In this document: one piece after another, positions 11,167 to 24,417 of the stretch
Numbering within the stretch: the first letter of the stretch is position 1
Layout of the letters: each line of letters begins with the position of its first letter
NCBI GenBank assembly: GCA_027605045.1
Contig: JAQFWX010000030.1
Location: forward strand, 62,001 to 126,000
Direction of reading: 5' to 3'
Origin: Phallus indusiatus
Lineage: Eukaryota > Basidiomycota > Agaricomycetes > Phallales > Phallaceae
DNA length: 64,000 nucleotides
Translations under genes and position numbers: made by a program
Notes under the pieces: generated by a model
What the model saw: the letters and a program-made list of their open reading frames with translations, nothing else
Database searches by the model: none
Told to the model about the DNA's origin: nothing

Positions 11167-13611
11167 TTAATAAGCAAAACGGAAGTCCAATCTCCTATTG
11201 CCTAGGTCCTTCGTCGTTGCAAGATAGTGTTTTTTCTCCTGACAAAGAAAAACATTGAGTTCAGAAAAACAGGGGAAAGAAGATCCTTACCTCTATGCTC
11301 ATCGCGTTCCACTTCTTATCTCTCTGTGCGTTTCTCCACTTATAATACCACCGAGTCCCAGGATAAAGTATGAATAGATTTACACAACATATGATGATTA
11401 AGTTGCGATTGCCTCTTAAATCTTCCACATTGCAAGTTCAAAGTAAGTCAACTTAATGAGAGTACACTTCAGACACATAAACACCTACATCGTGGAGCAT
11501 CGCTGGCCACGTAGATCTGGCTTGACACTACGGTTGAAGCCTGAACGAACATATTGTAAAGCGACGCGTTAACTGTACGGCTTGCCACTGCTCCCGCATT
11601 TCTAGAACACCATGCTACCTCTGCACGCTTTTTAGAGACCGAAAGAACTTGAAATAGAATAGAAAACATAGAGAACACGTACGAATGGCATGTGTCTAAA
11701 CAAATTGTTGGTGTTAGATGTCATGCAGAGTGGAACGATGTAATAGCAAAGCCTACATATGGATATGATAGTAACACAGTTGCAGTAGCCTATAGCGTAT
11801 GGAGATCAGAATCCGGAAGAACAGGACAAATATGGTTCATCATACATAATATGCCCATGGATTAGGATTTGCTGGCAAAGTATATAACGCAATAAGACAA
11901 GGAAGTGCCCAAAGGTCCTCAGCCATTGAAACGAAGGAGCGACTGTCAACGGCTTCGGAAATCAAAGTTATGCCGATCAATGTGAATAAACCAATAATGT
12001 TGTAAGGTATATTGAGAAGATTTGAGGCAAATGTGGAGAAACTATTTAAAGAAAAAGAAGGTTTATTCCGTTCCCGAGACGAAAAAAAAAAGAGAATCTA
12101 CCCGAGATTGCGCAGACTCAGTGTTAAATATGTGGACGGCGGCGTTATAGGAATTCCAAACATAAGTCCGAGTATGTAGATAGGGTAAAGGTCGTAATCT
12201 AGGACTGCTTGCCAAAGTCGTTTCAAAGTCAAACCTTCGCGGTTATGCATATCTCCCTAAAGATGCATAATATTAATGCCTAGGTATAGACCAACGGCGT
12301 ACGGAAAATAATCACCTTAGTGGGATCGTCTCGTAAAATTCTGTTTACCATAATGATCTCTTCCCTCTCAGTGAACCATCCCTTGGGTCTGAACCATGCC
12401 TTTGTTTGAGTAGGTGACGGAGGCATCATGAAGAAAGTTGCAATGCTGATGACTAAAGTGATGAGACCCCTATATGTATATCAAGTATATATAAACTGGA
12501 AGGAGAGAAAGTTCAAAGTCATTTATACACGCACTCGAGCATAAAGAGCCATCTACATGTCATAATAAAATCAAAGTTTTGAACTATGACAAAACACATC
12601 AGTCTTACCTCCAGCCGGCCTTATTAAGTACACCTCGCATATGAAGAATACCATATGCCAGGAATGACGCTACAACGCTACAGAGATTTGATGAAGCCCA
12701 AAAATAAGCTAGACGCAGCGGCAGCTCCGTTTTCTTGTAGAAGTCTGGGAAAAATGTTAATTAGTTATGAACCAAGTACGCCGAAAAAAACGCAGTAAAC
12801 TCAACAGCTCAAGTATAAGATAAGATCCGGAATAAAACCCCCCTGAATAAACCCCAACAAAACCCGACACGTAAAGAACGAAGCTCGACCGGTTAACCAA
12901 AATTGCGCGGAGGTAACGACGGACCATAAGCACATCTGCATGGGAATCCAGCGATCCGGACCCAATCGTTTGGATACCAGCTGGGAAGGAAGTTCAGCTG
13001 TCAAAAAGGCCAGGCGGAAAAGACTATTGCCCCAGTTGAAATCATCCGTTGTAAGATTAAGGTCAGGAAGGAAGTTGTCTGTGTTCGCTTGCGTGAGATT
13101 ATTACGATCGAGGTTGAGTGCTGAGAATGAGATGGCGGCCCAGAGCATTATGAGCCAATCTATCTTGCGGACGAGAGCCTGTACACCATACGCAAATTTG
13201 AGTTCTGAAGATGTATATTTAGATTTCTATCAGTATACCTTCTCTTCTCTGTAGGTCCATCGGGCAGACGGGTCAAATCTGTGTAAGTTTTCATAACCTT
13301 TGGTTGGATGATAGTGAGGCGCGAGGGCAGGATCATCATAAACCGAAAGCTGTCAACGGAATATTCGTAAGCGACGGACTGGGGATTATGAAAGGGCATA
13401 CTTCGGTAGCTATAGCATCTGGATCGACAGGCTTGAACTTGTTTCGTCTAAAGAGTATGTCCGTGAAAGTTGGGATCGTGGTACTAGGAACTGCAAGGTC
13501 ATTCCCAAGCGAATCAGACGTCACGCTGTGAACGGATATGGCCTTGGAATGATAATCCTTTGTATCGACATGATCCTCTTCTTCATTTAATTTCGGGTGT
13601 AGACTCGACAT
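11167..13611 (-). CDS. MFS transporter, allantoate permease (Dal5-like) family
   Basis: Plasma-membrane transporter of the anion:cation symporter group, which takes up small organic acids such as allantoate, nicotinate or pantothenate; the substrate here cannot be told. The start is [18 protein letters not shown] at 13611. Exon 1 ends in DPDAIATE; a 52-bp intron leads to [13 protein letters not shown] and [13 protein letters not shown], then [19 protein letters not shown], the family's first helix. [18 protein letters not shown] and the loop [16 protein letters not shown] are classic Dal5-family signatures. Later exons encode [65 protein letters not shown] and [10 protein letters not shown]. 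The last exon ends LDFRFAY with TAA at 11167-11169. About nine introns. The hydrophilic N-tail, helices and C-tail are all present, so it looks complete. Confidence 0.85.
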
Positions 13612-15592
13612 TTCTAGCGATAAACGTCCTTGGCCTAGATGCTGGGGAGGATTGTGAATGGGAAGACCCTAAGAACCTTGTTTTATAGTCAATATGGAAG
13701 CATTCTCACACAAGGAATTGCGCCATGATATAAGGAACGGCATAATCGAGGAGTATAGTGGCGTGTTACACCTGGGGTCATGCACACATTCCTTGGACAG
13801 GGGGTAGTTAAGGAATGTTCTACGGGCCGAAAGATCACAGTATCAAACCAGATAAGTGTGGAAAAGAAGTAACGGGGATAGTCGAGTGGAAGTGTTCGAT
13901 TGGTGTAAAAGCACGCCAGATGACGCCAACTTCCTAGAAGTACACTCGTTCCCAGCGGTTTCCATCAATATTAACATAGTCTTATAATGTATATAAGACA
14001 ACATATTTGCATTAACGTCTTGAGTATACAGACGCCTTTGAATTGCTATCAAGAGGCGCAGCAGCTATGTGTGGACTTGGTACGCACTAGGTATACAGAT
14101 ATTTATATTGGCATAGCTCTCACGTGAGTTAATAACGCAGATTACTATTGATAATTAAAGAACTGACCGTAGTCGTATTTTGAAATTAGATGTAGGCCTG
14201 AATTAACCCTCCAGCAACTACTTTTCATTGGACATTGATAACAGGATAAAGGATAAAACACCATGATGTTTCACCAAGCGTTAAAGCGATCGTGGCTATA
14301 AATAGATACAAGCAGTGAGAAGCAGTCATTGCGATCTGGTAGTGCTATTTCCCGAATATGCCATAAACCTACAGCGGCCGGAATTTTTGAGCCATAACAG
14401 CTGTCGAAGCCTATCGTGAAATCCAACTCTGTGCTATCATTTTCCGGCGATAGGATTGAAACGTAACTGTTGAATTTTTTCCCGTGAACGAGGTATCATT
14501 CACGAACCAGACGCCGGTTTTCCTGGTTTCGAGAATTAGGAGTGCTAGTGTAGTTTAACAAAGGGATGGATCATTTTGCAAAGCGATCGCAATATAATGA
14601 ATTAGGCTGAGGCTATGCTTATTGAACCGGTCGTTAAGAAATGCAGTTGATGATCAGCTAATTCCCATACTCACCCTAAGAACGTGGTTCCGAGCTCAGT
14701 AGCCCATATGATCCAATTGAATAACTGTAGGGTAAACTATCTACAGCTAAATAGTAGAACGAGTTTTGAACGCTGGCAGACAATCGCAGAGTCAGATGGA
14801 TGGATTTTCCACGGAGCGACCGTAACTGTAAAATTGTTCCTGTAAGGTTCGTAGCAAGCCGCTTTTCCGAATTGAGACTCAGTCGGTCACCGTGGCCGAA
14901 ACCGTGACATGTTGACATCGTTCTGGAGCGAATCCCAATACGACTCAAATGCGACTTCAAGTTAAAACTTGAGCCAGGGACCCATAGATTCGGTACTAGC
15001 GAATTGAAAGAAGTTCCTCGTTGATAATTAACATGGATTCACTTTTATTCTTGGATAACCATTGGGATATCGAGCTCCAACGATGCGGACCAAGCAAGTC
15101 CATGATAATCATCCATACCGTCGAACCGTCCTTGACTTCCCCTCACGCGTTCATGGACGATGGCATCCACTTTATTATGTAGATCAGGGCTCGGACTGAT
15201 ACTCAGGACGCTATGATATACATCTACAACATTTATAAGCGGGTGCTTACGACGTGAGTGACCACCCCAAAGCTACCTTGCTCAGCTGTGATCCACCAGG
15301 TTAAGGAGGGATGAAGTAGAATTTCTTGGGGGATTTATCATACTTCTTCCTCATCCGATAAAAAACTTCTTACATGTGTTCATAGTGTTTCTGTTGGTTA
15401 TACCGTGGGATAAATAGCCTTGCCTGATTGACTAGTGGTCCATCAGTTTGTTTCAGATTGTGGCTATTGTGGCTATGAACGTTTTATTTCCAACATTATC
15501 ATATTACTTCGAGTAACAATGTCCAAACTTTGGGTCTTGGGTCTTGGGTATTCACCGCAGCCATCCAAACCTCTTGTTCAGGCTCGTCGACG
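13612..15592. other. Intergenic, no gene recognised
   Basis: Two kilobases between the minus-strand transporter and the 3' end of the F-box gene, including the transporter promoter. Frames at 13843-14052 and 14676-14960 (minus) show no motif or splice-consistent extension. Confidence 0.4.
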
Positions 15593-17274
15593 TCATCTCC
15601 CTTCGTCTTCCCCAGTCCCGTTGTTGTCACTGTCATAGTGAAATCCATGTTCTGCTGGCCAAATGTCGCGGCTGATCTGCTTCGCGCGTTCTTTTATCTC
15701 CATCGGTAAAGGGCGTCCGCTACGATTTTCCTCCTCCAAGTGGCAAGAAGCAATGACTCTTGAGATTCGATGATAATAAAACTCATCATGTCCATTAACC
15801 TTCAATGGTTTTTCACAGATCCTGTAGAGAAACATTCCTATATTTTGCGCTGAGCATTTTGAGCCAAGATTACTGGTCCCAAAATCTATTGACGTTAGAC
15901 TTTTGAATTGTGCACGGTGGTGGCTTAGCAAAGGGACCAGGGATGTTATCATAAGCGAAGCCACTGCAGCGCTAAGGGTCACTCCAAGGTGGACGAGATT
16001 GGGACAGTGTTTGGCGAAAAGGAATAGAACCTGAACGCCTAGTCCTTGTGATGTGAAAATGTCGAGGCGTTTCCATATTGCCTTGTTCCGGAGAAACTCA
16101 GATAACTCATCCACAGTCACGCAGATTTCGAAGGCATTGAATGACAAGCTCGTCAACTCCTTGCAATTAATGATGGGTCGAATGAAATCCCACTCCACAA
16201 TGTGTTTTCTCACACCATACGTTTTTGGGGCCCCCACAACGAGGCTTTTCAAACAGGGACAGGTAGTTACAACAGTTGTTATAAATACACGGACGTCCTG
16301 AGGCGTTACATCGAAATGCCAGGACAACGTGGTCAAAGAAGAAAGGTCGAACGGGTTTAAAAACCTCTCGTGAAGTGAATGCAGAGGTCCATTGAAAGAA
16401 AAAGTACCAAGCGAAGTGAAACAACCCAGCCTATTGTATATTGCGTTGCTATCCATGTTCAAGGTATTGTCATTGTCATGCAGAACTTTACCAATGGTCA
16501 AGTTGCACAGACTGGGAATTTTTGCAAGACATTTGACTATATACCTGGTATCATAGAAGACTGGAATATGGACCGACTTCAACGTGGGTGCGAAGCGGTC
16601 TAAAATCTTCTGCATCGGTCTCATTAGAGCAATTGTTTGTGGAACTGATGCATTGTTGTTTCTGCATGCGTCGTCTATTCGTAGAAAGCACAAATGGGAC
16701 AGATGGTTCGTTAATAATTGGCCGATACCCTTGAGGAAAGTGGGGTGATATTCCTGGATCGACAGATGTAACCGATCGATATCAGGGGAGATTAGATTCC
16801 TCGCAAGGCTGTCAAATTCCAAATAGGTTCTTGCTGTCCAGTGCAGAGACCGTGTATTTGGAAAGAGATAATTCACGCCGTTGAGCTGTGCTTTCGAAGT
16901 CGCCTCCAAAAGTGCGATATGGTGGTCTGGATGTATACGAAGAATTCGAACGTGAGGAGCATATTGCGCAAAACGTTCTAATTGCCGTAATCCAGGTGAT
17001 TTTATGAAATACTGTCGTGGAAGTTAGAAAGATCTGAAAGTCTGGAATAGAATGTACTTACATAGTACTCAGTGTCGTCATGTCGACGTGACAGTTGTCC
17101 CATTGGTGCTAGAGCGTTCTCTATGGAGATGTTCTGGTATAACCGTGAAATAGCATGGTGAAACCAAAGGGAGGAAACGCAGGCCATCACAGCAAGGTCG
17201 AGGGGAGACAAATGCGCACACAACTCATGCATCAGATCTTCAATAGTGAAGAAACGGTGCATGGCGAACGACAA
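15593..17274 (-). CDS. F-box protein with LRR-like C-terminal region
   Basis: Predicted substrate adaptor of SCF ubiquitin ligases; the target is unknown. Exon 1 (from 17274) encodes an F-box: FFTIEDLMHELCAHLSPLDL followed by ACVSSLWFHHAISRLYQNI. Splicing DDTEYY to YFIKSPGLRQLERFA (intron about 17011-17060) keeps phase 0 and leads into a single long exon to the TGA at 15593. That exon has repeated leucine-rich segments, such as LSHLCFLRIDD, CPCLKSLVVG, LTSLSFNAFEI and CPNLVHLGVTL, spaced like LRRs. The total is about 530 residues, usual for this expanded agaricomycete group. Met5 (17262) is an alternative start. It is divergent from a broken gene whose start lies about 105 bp away. Confidence 0.8.
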
Positions 17275-17379
17275 AGAGGTTTGGGAAAGGCATGAATCAA
17301 AGCAATCAATTTATAAACGCGGCACAATTTTCGTCCAATATGAGTTTTTTCTCCTTGTCCAGACGTGGTCCATGAGTGG

Positions 17380-18303
17380 ATGAGCAGCGACGACATTGTT
17401 CTCTGGACATACTGTAACATCGCCCAATGCTCATGTGCAAGGAAATTCTATTCTCAAATTCTTAAAACATTATGTGAGACTGCAGAATCAAGAGAAAAAA
17501 TTCTTACCTTTCGAAGAAGCCTTGGCAAATTTTGAGCATCCTTACAGTTCGTCGTTGTCCACGCGTTCAGCGAATCCAGACTCCGCCGTCCGCCGTCGGG
17601 AGAAACGCGTCGAACCACGTGAAGTTCTTAGGTAAGTGATTCGTCTCGCGTCACGTTTATGTCACCCGCACTCCGAAATCTTTCGTACAACTTTCGTGTC
17701 AAATTCTAAGACTCAAATTGCCTAGACACACTCTTATCCTCGAAAATTGGGTATGGAATAATTCAGAACTTTTCCGAATTTCGATATATTTCACCGCATC
17801 CATAAGAAGAAGGCTATTGTCACATGTTCAAATACCCGCTTGCGACCGCTATACGTCTCTCATAACAAAGCCCGATGTGACTCTTTTTCTATTGCACGAG
17901 ATCGACTTGTCCTTTCCTTGTTCTAAACGGTTGCCGATGAAACTTTGGATTGACCTACGACCACCGATCTGGAGGATATCCAGTCCGTTTGGAGTCTGCC
18001 GCAAGCAATAATCACAATGGATATTCCCTGATAACGATGCTGTACAAAGCCCGTCGCAGGCGCGAGGGGGCTATTGACGACTGGCGTTCCGTACACTATT
18101 TTCAATGTGGCGACCATGAATTGTGCATTGCGGTTCCAGATGAAGCTCTCGCCAATCGTGTTGAAGAAGGTCGGTATGCAGGTGCATATTACGTGTGGGA
18201 CTGTGCAGGAAAACATAGACACTTCGTCGCTCTCTCCTTCCCGATCTCAAAGACGACATTGTATCCAGAAGAATTGGCCGCCGTTATGGAAGAAAGAACC
18301 TGA
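17380..18303 (+). pseudogene. Frameshifted remnant of an unidentified protein gene
   Basis: Protein-like segments follow one another in different frames: MSSDDIVLWTYCNIAQCSCA from 17380; then FLPFEEALANFEHPYSSSLS after a run of six A at 17495-17500, where one surplus A would explain the shift; then, across a good GTAAGT intron at about 17631, RHTLILENW; then, after another intron, AIVTCSNTRLRPLYVSHNKA. An in-frame TAA then a second shift (near 17945) precede TYDHRSGGYPVRLESAASNN and DDWRSVHYFQCGDHELCIAV, ending at 18303. Two frameshifts and a stop suggest a pseudogene, though assembly error is possible. I do not recognise the family. Confidence 0.45.
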
Positions 18304-19900
18304 CTACCGACATCTATTCTGCATTGCTATTTTACCGTCTCTTATGTAAATACAAATACAGATGGTCAACCTAGCTTCCGGGACATACGTGTCTCCAAAT
18401 AACAAGCGTTTGGAGAGTTCAACTTTACCATCTGAAGACGAAGGCTCATGTGATATTTATGGACGGTCGTGGTTTGTTCGATATTAGGGCCAATGAAGAT
18501 GCGGAGGGATAGAGGTCTTGGTAGAAGGTCTGCCTGAGTGACGTTACACACATCCATATGATGGCGTTCTAGCCGACTGGGTTTGCACAAATACATATGA
18601 GTGATTTTATATCCTTCCTAAAAAATTTGACCTCTTCCTCAGCAATCCGTCCACAGGCCCAGGTTCCGTTGAAGAGTACTTTAAAGTCATGATCACCCTT
18701 CCGGGTCCAATGTTTTAGTAGTAGATCTTTCCTCGCCGAATCCACCAATTTTATTGAATTTGGGTTCTTCGTGGTCGGCCGTTTAGCCTTATGTCGCTGG
18801 TCAATAATTGGGGCGAAACCTCATGACAACGAAACTATCCGAGTCGGCGCGCGGGCGTCGCTTCGCTCTAATTTGGTCTCTAAACAGTAGTAACGACCCT
18901 CGCTAACAATTCTTCTTCGTTAAACTCATGGGCGATAAACGGTGCCATCAGTACAGCTAGGTTTTCAACTGTATATCTCGGTGTGGGTGTGAAATCTCAA
19001 ACCGGTCTCTAATACAACGATTGGCTCCACTGATCGCATCGCCTCGAAGTTCGCAAGCCGCCTTTCAATTCATGGAACCCCGTCTGTCAAATCGAGAACC
19101 CGAGAAAAATCAAGATCTATGTCAGAAACAAGGTGTGTATTCACCTCAAATAATAGGAACAGAATGGAACTGATACTATTTATAAGAGTGAAAGGAAATG
19201 TCGACGAGTTAATTACTTTTCCCTCTGACAATTTAGTGTGCTAATTCACATATCAATGTCCGAATATACATGCACCGAAAAGTGGAGTCGGCCACGGCGA
19301 TGTGATGCGAGAAACTGAATGTATGCACCACTCCCATCAAACGAGAATCCGCGCTTCCCCGAAGTAGGCTGCAGAGCAGAGGCTGTGCGTTGTTCCATCC
19401 TAAACACGATGTCAATACTCGGGATGTAGAATGACACGTATTATTTTTTTTTCAAGAGCATGAGCTCCTGATTCTATCTTCAAAGCTGCTGTTGCGTCAC
19501 GTGAGGAGCATGGAGAACCGAATATTTATATTCTTCAATGGTCACACTGGCATATTTGTCGTAGCACGGTATTTCATTATGCTTTCCCTTCCTCGCTGAG
19601 ACGTACACCGAGATTCATAAATCTCATGTTAGCTTTCCTGCCCGTGGTATTGAACAAAGGTTCGGACGCCCAAACCCGAAGAAAAAACAATTAAACCATT
19701 CAGTCTTTGCAGAGGTTTCACCAGATCATTTCAATTGATTGTGTGTCTCAACACCGAATAACTATTACTTTTCGCCGGTGCTATGTATTCTCAATAGGTA
19801 TTTAAACCACTCTCAGGCAGCCTATCTCACCAGACAATTCCTGTCTTTGAAGTCTTATTAGCCTCACTTGCTCATTTTTCCTCAAATTCTGAAATCCGAA
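18304..19900. other. Intergenic, no gene recognised
   Basis: No supported gene. A TATA-like TATTTAAA at about 19799-19806 lies some 95 bp before the next start codon and may belong to the secreted repeat-protein gene. Confidence 0.4.
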
Positions 19901-21056
19901 ATGCAATTGATTAGCTCTGCGTTTTTTGCCTTTGTTCTCTCAGCTGTTGTGGTCTCAGCTGTCCCCTTTCCTCGTGCGTGTTCTATATGTCTTTTCGTCA
20001 GTTTTGCTTAATGACTTATTCTCTTAGAGCTCAAAGGTAAATAATTTCAAGGTTTACCTTTTAACCTTAGATCTAATATAGGTTCTATTTTATTCAATTC
20101 TATGATGGCGACAGAAAATAGTATGTGAAACCTATTTATATGTACATGACTCTGTGATTGGTAACGATGATATTTGATGTTCAGCTTTGAGTTCTTCCCC
20201 GGCAACTACAACCAGTGCTCCAACTTCAACTTCTGACGCCGTTGCTCTGCCTCCATTGTCAAGCTTGTTGCCTAGTTTGCCCATCTCTTTGCCGGCACTC
20301 CCAAGTGTGCTGCCTAGCTTGCCAGTTTCCTTGCCTAGTCTTGGATTAAAAAGAAGCGAATTCGGTATGATTATACAAATCATCATATTATAGATCACTG
20401 ACATCGGTGTTTATCGATACTCAGTTCAAGAACGCGGTTAGTGCTTTAACTTTTTAAAACCAACACGACGCTGAATAATGATGTTCTTCAATCCCTACTC
20501 TCTCAACACTCACTGTTACTGCGACTATCGTGAAAACCGCATCCCTCACACCAGCTCTCTCCGTTACGCCGACCTCATCTGCTGGTGGCTTACCCATCTC
20601 TTTGCCGGCACTCCCAAGTGTGTTGCCTAGCCTGCCAGTTTCCCTGCCTGTATCATTACCTGCTCTGCCATCCCTTCAATTAAGAAACGAACTCGGTATG
20701 ATTCTACAAATTATCATATTATAAACCAGTGAACTCAATGATTATCCATACTCAGTTGAGGAACCTGGTAAGTGCTTTGACTTTTTAAGGCCAATACGAC
20801 GCTTAATAACGTTGTTATTCAATCATCCCCCGCTCTTTCAACCGTCACTGTCACTGCGACTATCGCGAAAACTGCATCCGTTGCACCAGCTCTCCCTGTT
20901 ATGCCGACTTCATCTGCTGGTGGCTTACCCATTTCTTTGCCGGCACTCTCAAGTGTGTTGCCCAGCTTGCCAGTTTCCTTGCCCAGCTTGCCCGTTTCCT
21001 TGCCCAGTTTGCCCGCTTCCTTGCCAGTATCATTGCCTCCCTTGCCAACCCTTTAA
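19901..21056 (+). CDS. Secreted Leu-Pro-Ser repeat protein made by tandem exon duplication
   Basis: A signal peptide (MQLISSAFFAFVLSAVVVSA, then VPFP) is followed by exons 19901-19973, 20028-20036, 20082-20120, 20185-20364, 20425-20436, 20555-20695, 20756-20767 and 20890-21056, all joined in phase 1, giving 210 residues. Three large exons encode near-identical blocks of the type SLPALPSVLPSLPVSLP; two of them are each preceded by a 12-nt micro-exon. Introns between the copies are also alike (20365 on and 20696 on), so whole exon-intron units of about 330 bp were duplicated. In the third copy the tail is one base shorter than the others, giving an early TAA at 21054-21056. Probably a low-complexity, wall-associated or structural secreted protein; no enzyme domain is seen. 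Confidence 0.65.
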
Positions 21057-21075
21057 GAAGTGAAGTCGGTATGAT
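20365..21075 (+). repeat. Tandem repeat of exon-intron units in the secreted repeat gene
   Basis: Units beginning at GTATGATT (20365, 20696 and again about 21069) share intron sequence with CAAAT(C/T)ATCATATTATA, the micro-exon following ATACTCAG, the CACTGTTACTGCGACTATCG-like stretch, and the Leu-Pro-Ser coding block. Confidence 0.7.
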
Positions 21076-24000
21076 TACTTCGCTTATTGCACTCTCTGTC
21101 GCTAATCCTATCATTCTCTCAGTTTCTAAATAGGATGGTAAGTAAATCCCCGTCGCTGTTATCTTAACTCAAGAGATGGTAATCTTCCACTTCTCTAGAA
21201 TTTGTCATGACAGTCTCCACTCAACCGTTTGGACTGTTCCGATACTTCGATGACCTCAAGACTCTTCCAACTCGCAGCCGTGATTCGGTTCTTTCTAGAA
21301 TTTATTTATGTAACCTCACGTTTCTGCACTCTTTATTTTTATATATTTATCAACCATGTTGCGATTATGTTGCGATTATGTTATGGTCTCGTCCGAAGAG
21401 ATGAAACGAAGACGAAGCAAATGGGGTCCCAGTCGCTTTCCTTGGTGACAACTTGAAGCGTTGAATCAAGATCTACAACGTGCTGATTTCACTGAAATAA
21501 TCACACTCTATTTGATGAAAGCTCGATAGGTACACCTATCGATCAAGGGGACGAAGTATTCGGTGGGTGAGAACTTCCGCATCGGTGTGGACACACGTTT
21601 GATCCATCAATGAGACAATTAGAATACGTTTTGTTATTCGGTTCATTATGTAGCGATCTTATTCACTTCGGTTGTGCAAATAAACGACCTTCCGAAGGGA
21701 TAAATTCAACCAATATTTGGGACTCTACTCTAATAACTCGCTGAATTTTGATCTCATTTCCCCGGACCTGAACTGCTCCGTAAAACTCCCATTCATTTGA
21801 ACCTATAGCTATGTAAGGTATTCACCAAAAAATCGAGTGTTAATTTGTAGTCCAAGACGATAGTATAGCTGTTATCATCCGACTGCCAAGTTTACGTATA
21901 GTCAGCACAATGCTGCCGCATCGCGGAGGCATTTCGCGATCGCTGCCTGTAGCCTCAAGTGGAAAAGAAAACTGACTGACTGAAAGCTCTGTACAACAGA
22001 GATTCAGAACAACCCGAGCCCATCGGCGGTCTTTGCGACAACTTGCGAATTTTCATTTTCAAATCATAATCATCGTTCGCAAATCGCACTACACTTTGCC
22101 AATTGTGTTGACCATTTCTATACTTTATTGGCCGATGCTCGTCGTGCTTCGTAAGTCGTTCTAAATAAGTCCTTCCGGTTTGAAGGAATATCGACGTAAT
22201 GCAGATTCAGATAAATCACGGAAATTGCTGGAGACAAACCAAAGGCAGTATCACAGTGGAATATGATTTTAAGCTCCGTCGACCGCTCCTGACAACCGCG
22301 CGCGATGCTTCTTCCAAGGTTCTTCAGGTACTTTAAGTGCATTGCGTTATCCGGGGCATTTCCAAGCCTCGGAAATCTGACCATGACGGTAGTGAAGGAT
22401 ATTCTCCACAGACTCGCCGCGTCCCGGTAACCGTACGTCGCATCAAAGGCCCATGCGTCGGGTGGAATGGCTCAATAGGAAATGAGGTATTTTCCTCAGA
22501 CCACCAATCAATCCATCATAGCTAATTGTCATCAAATTAAGGAAAATGTCGGGAATGCGATGGAGCGATGTCTGGAGAGAATGATAATTTCCTCCGGCGT
22601 GCACTGAAATCCCCGTTCTTCTTTCGAATACGCTACCTTAACAGAATTGAATTTCTGTTCTCGGTGAAGTGGAGCATTCTTTGTTTATCCATTTTTTAGG
22701 ATTAGGGATGTGGAGCATGGATTGTTTGTCGTGCCTCAATTGACAAGCACGCCATGAACATCCGGACGTCAAGCGTAGAAATCCCGATCAGGGCATTTAT
22801 TTTTTGTCAGTTGTATGTCTATAATGGTATTATCATTTGCTGCCCCATGATCATTACTTTTAGAAATATTAAGCAGGTGGCAAATACAAGGAATTACTTC
22901 ATGAATGATGACATGTGAGCGGATGCAATGCTTTTTTCCAAGTTAATGAGTTCATTTAAGATATAACTGCTGCTATTCTGGCACCATGCGACAGTCTGGT
23001 CGGTCCCGGTTGGATGTGGAGCTGTCTTTCCTGTTTCAATATTCTGTTTCAACATTTGAGAGACGTATGGCCTCAGATCGCGGAGACGGTCCGGTCGGAT
23101 ATGAACTGAGCTGGTAAGCTAGCAAGCCATTTGAATGATAACTCTGTGATTATTTTTCTTGTAGCCAAATTGCAATTTAGTTGAAAGAAGATGGATAGAA
23201 GTTTTTCTGAAGTTTTCTACAAACCAATTGCGCGATAAGTTTGGGTTCATGTGTTTCTTCCATTCAATTTTCCAGAGGTGCGAATACTGAATGGAGCTAT
23301 TGAACCAGGCTCAGAAGCTAGATAGAACACATCCTAGCGATTCTTTTCGAAGACAGAACGGCAATTAGGAACAAGCAAGCCGATGTTGGTGTCCCTAGAC
23401 TTCCACCACTGACCTTGACATCTACCAGATCATCGCCCATGATCAAATGGACACTCCGGCTTATTCAACTCATCGATGCCACGATGACAAAGGGTTAGAA
23501 TCTGACCCTTGGTTACCAGATTGTTATCAGTCCCTGAACTAACTGTGTTGCCACTCTAGACTGGACCAGACCAGATTGATTGCTTGAATAGTAGGCGCTC
23601 ATTGTTAATTGGCGCGCCAGGCGTACATGAGTGATATCAGTAAAGAAACTTCGGTAAAGTTAATCAAGTAATAAAGCAAAAACGACCTTCGTCCGATGAT
23701 ATAGCCCATTTAGGGTTTTTGACATGATTTGGTGCTCCCACAATCGACGCGATTGGCAAAGATTCTCGAAAGCAACTCGGTACGCTAGTTAAATTGCAAC
23801 CCTTCCGAGAGGCCGGTAAATGCAAACATCATTTTACGTCTTCATCTGCACTTCTTTGTCAGACTCATGGGAATTTCGGTCAGAACGTCCTTTATTTGTC
23901 CTTGTTTCTGCGCAAGCACCTCTCTAAATAATACCAGGAAATTAAATTAAGCAGACGTGCAGAAGAAAAGAAAAATCGAACCAGGTTTTTTTTAAAATAA

Positions 24001-24417
24001 AATTTTGTTTATAGTTCTGTGGTCTATATACGCGATTGGGCTCGTTTCTTCCACGAGGGGTCAAAGTCTTTCCGACTTCTCCCAATGGACGTGGAAGATC
24101 CTCAAACAAACTTTCGGTGCGTGCGAATCTCGGCCATTCATCCAGAAGAATCAATGGATTTCAGGCATCCTTATTTTGTCATCCCGTCTTGTTGTTATCA
24201 ATGACTTCCCGTTTCGCTTAACCCTATTTCGCAGCCGTATTTTTTTTTTCATGGGGTTCCGACTTTTTGTTCCGATGGTCTCTTTTCATTTTCTGTATAT
24301 TAAGGGAAGAACAGGTTGGGCTTGTTTGCCCATTCTAGCATCCGGAATTTTTCTATATATCTACCGCTGAAAAGCTCTTCACTCGTCATCATCTTCACTA
24401 TTTTCTTGTATCTCACT
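21057..24417. other. Long gene-poor region
   Basis: About 3.4 kb with no supported gene. An 88-codon minus-strand ORF (22118-22384) has protein-like composition but no recognised motif. Frames around 24005-24370 look like chance. Confidence 0.4.

Noticed and set aside
20812..21063. A Cys/Pro-rich ORF (CPACPFPCP type) that looks like a metallothionein-like protein
   Set aside because: It is another frame of the Leu-Pro-Ser repeat exon; the phase-consistent splicing and signal peptide support the other frame.
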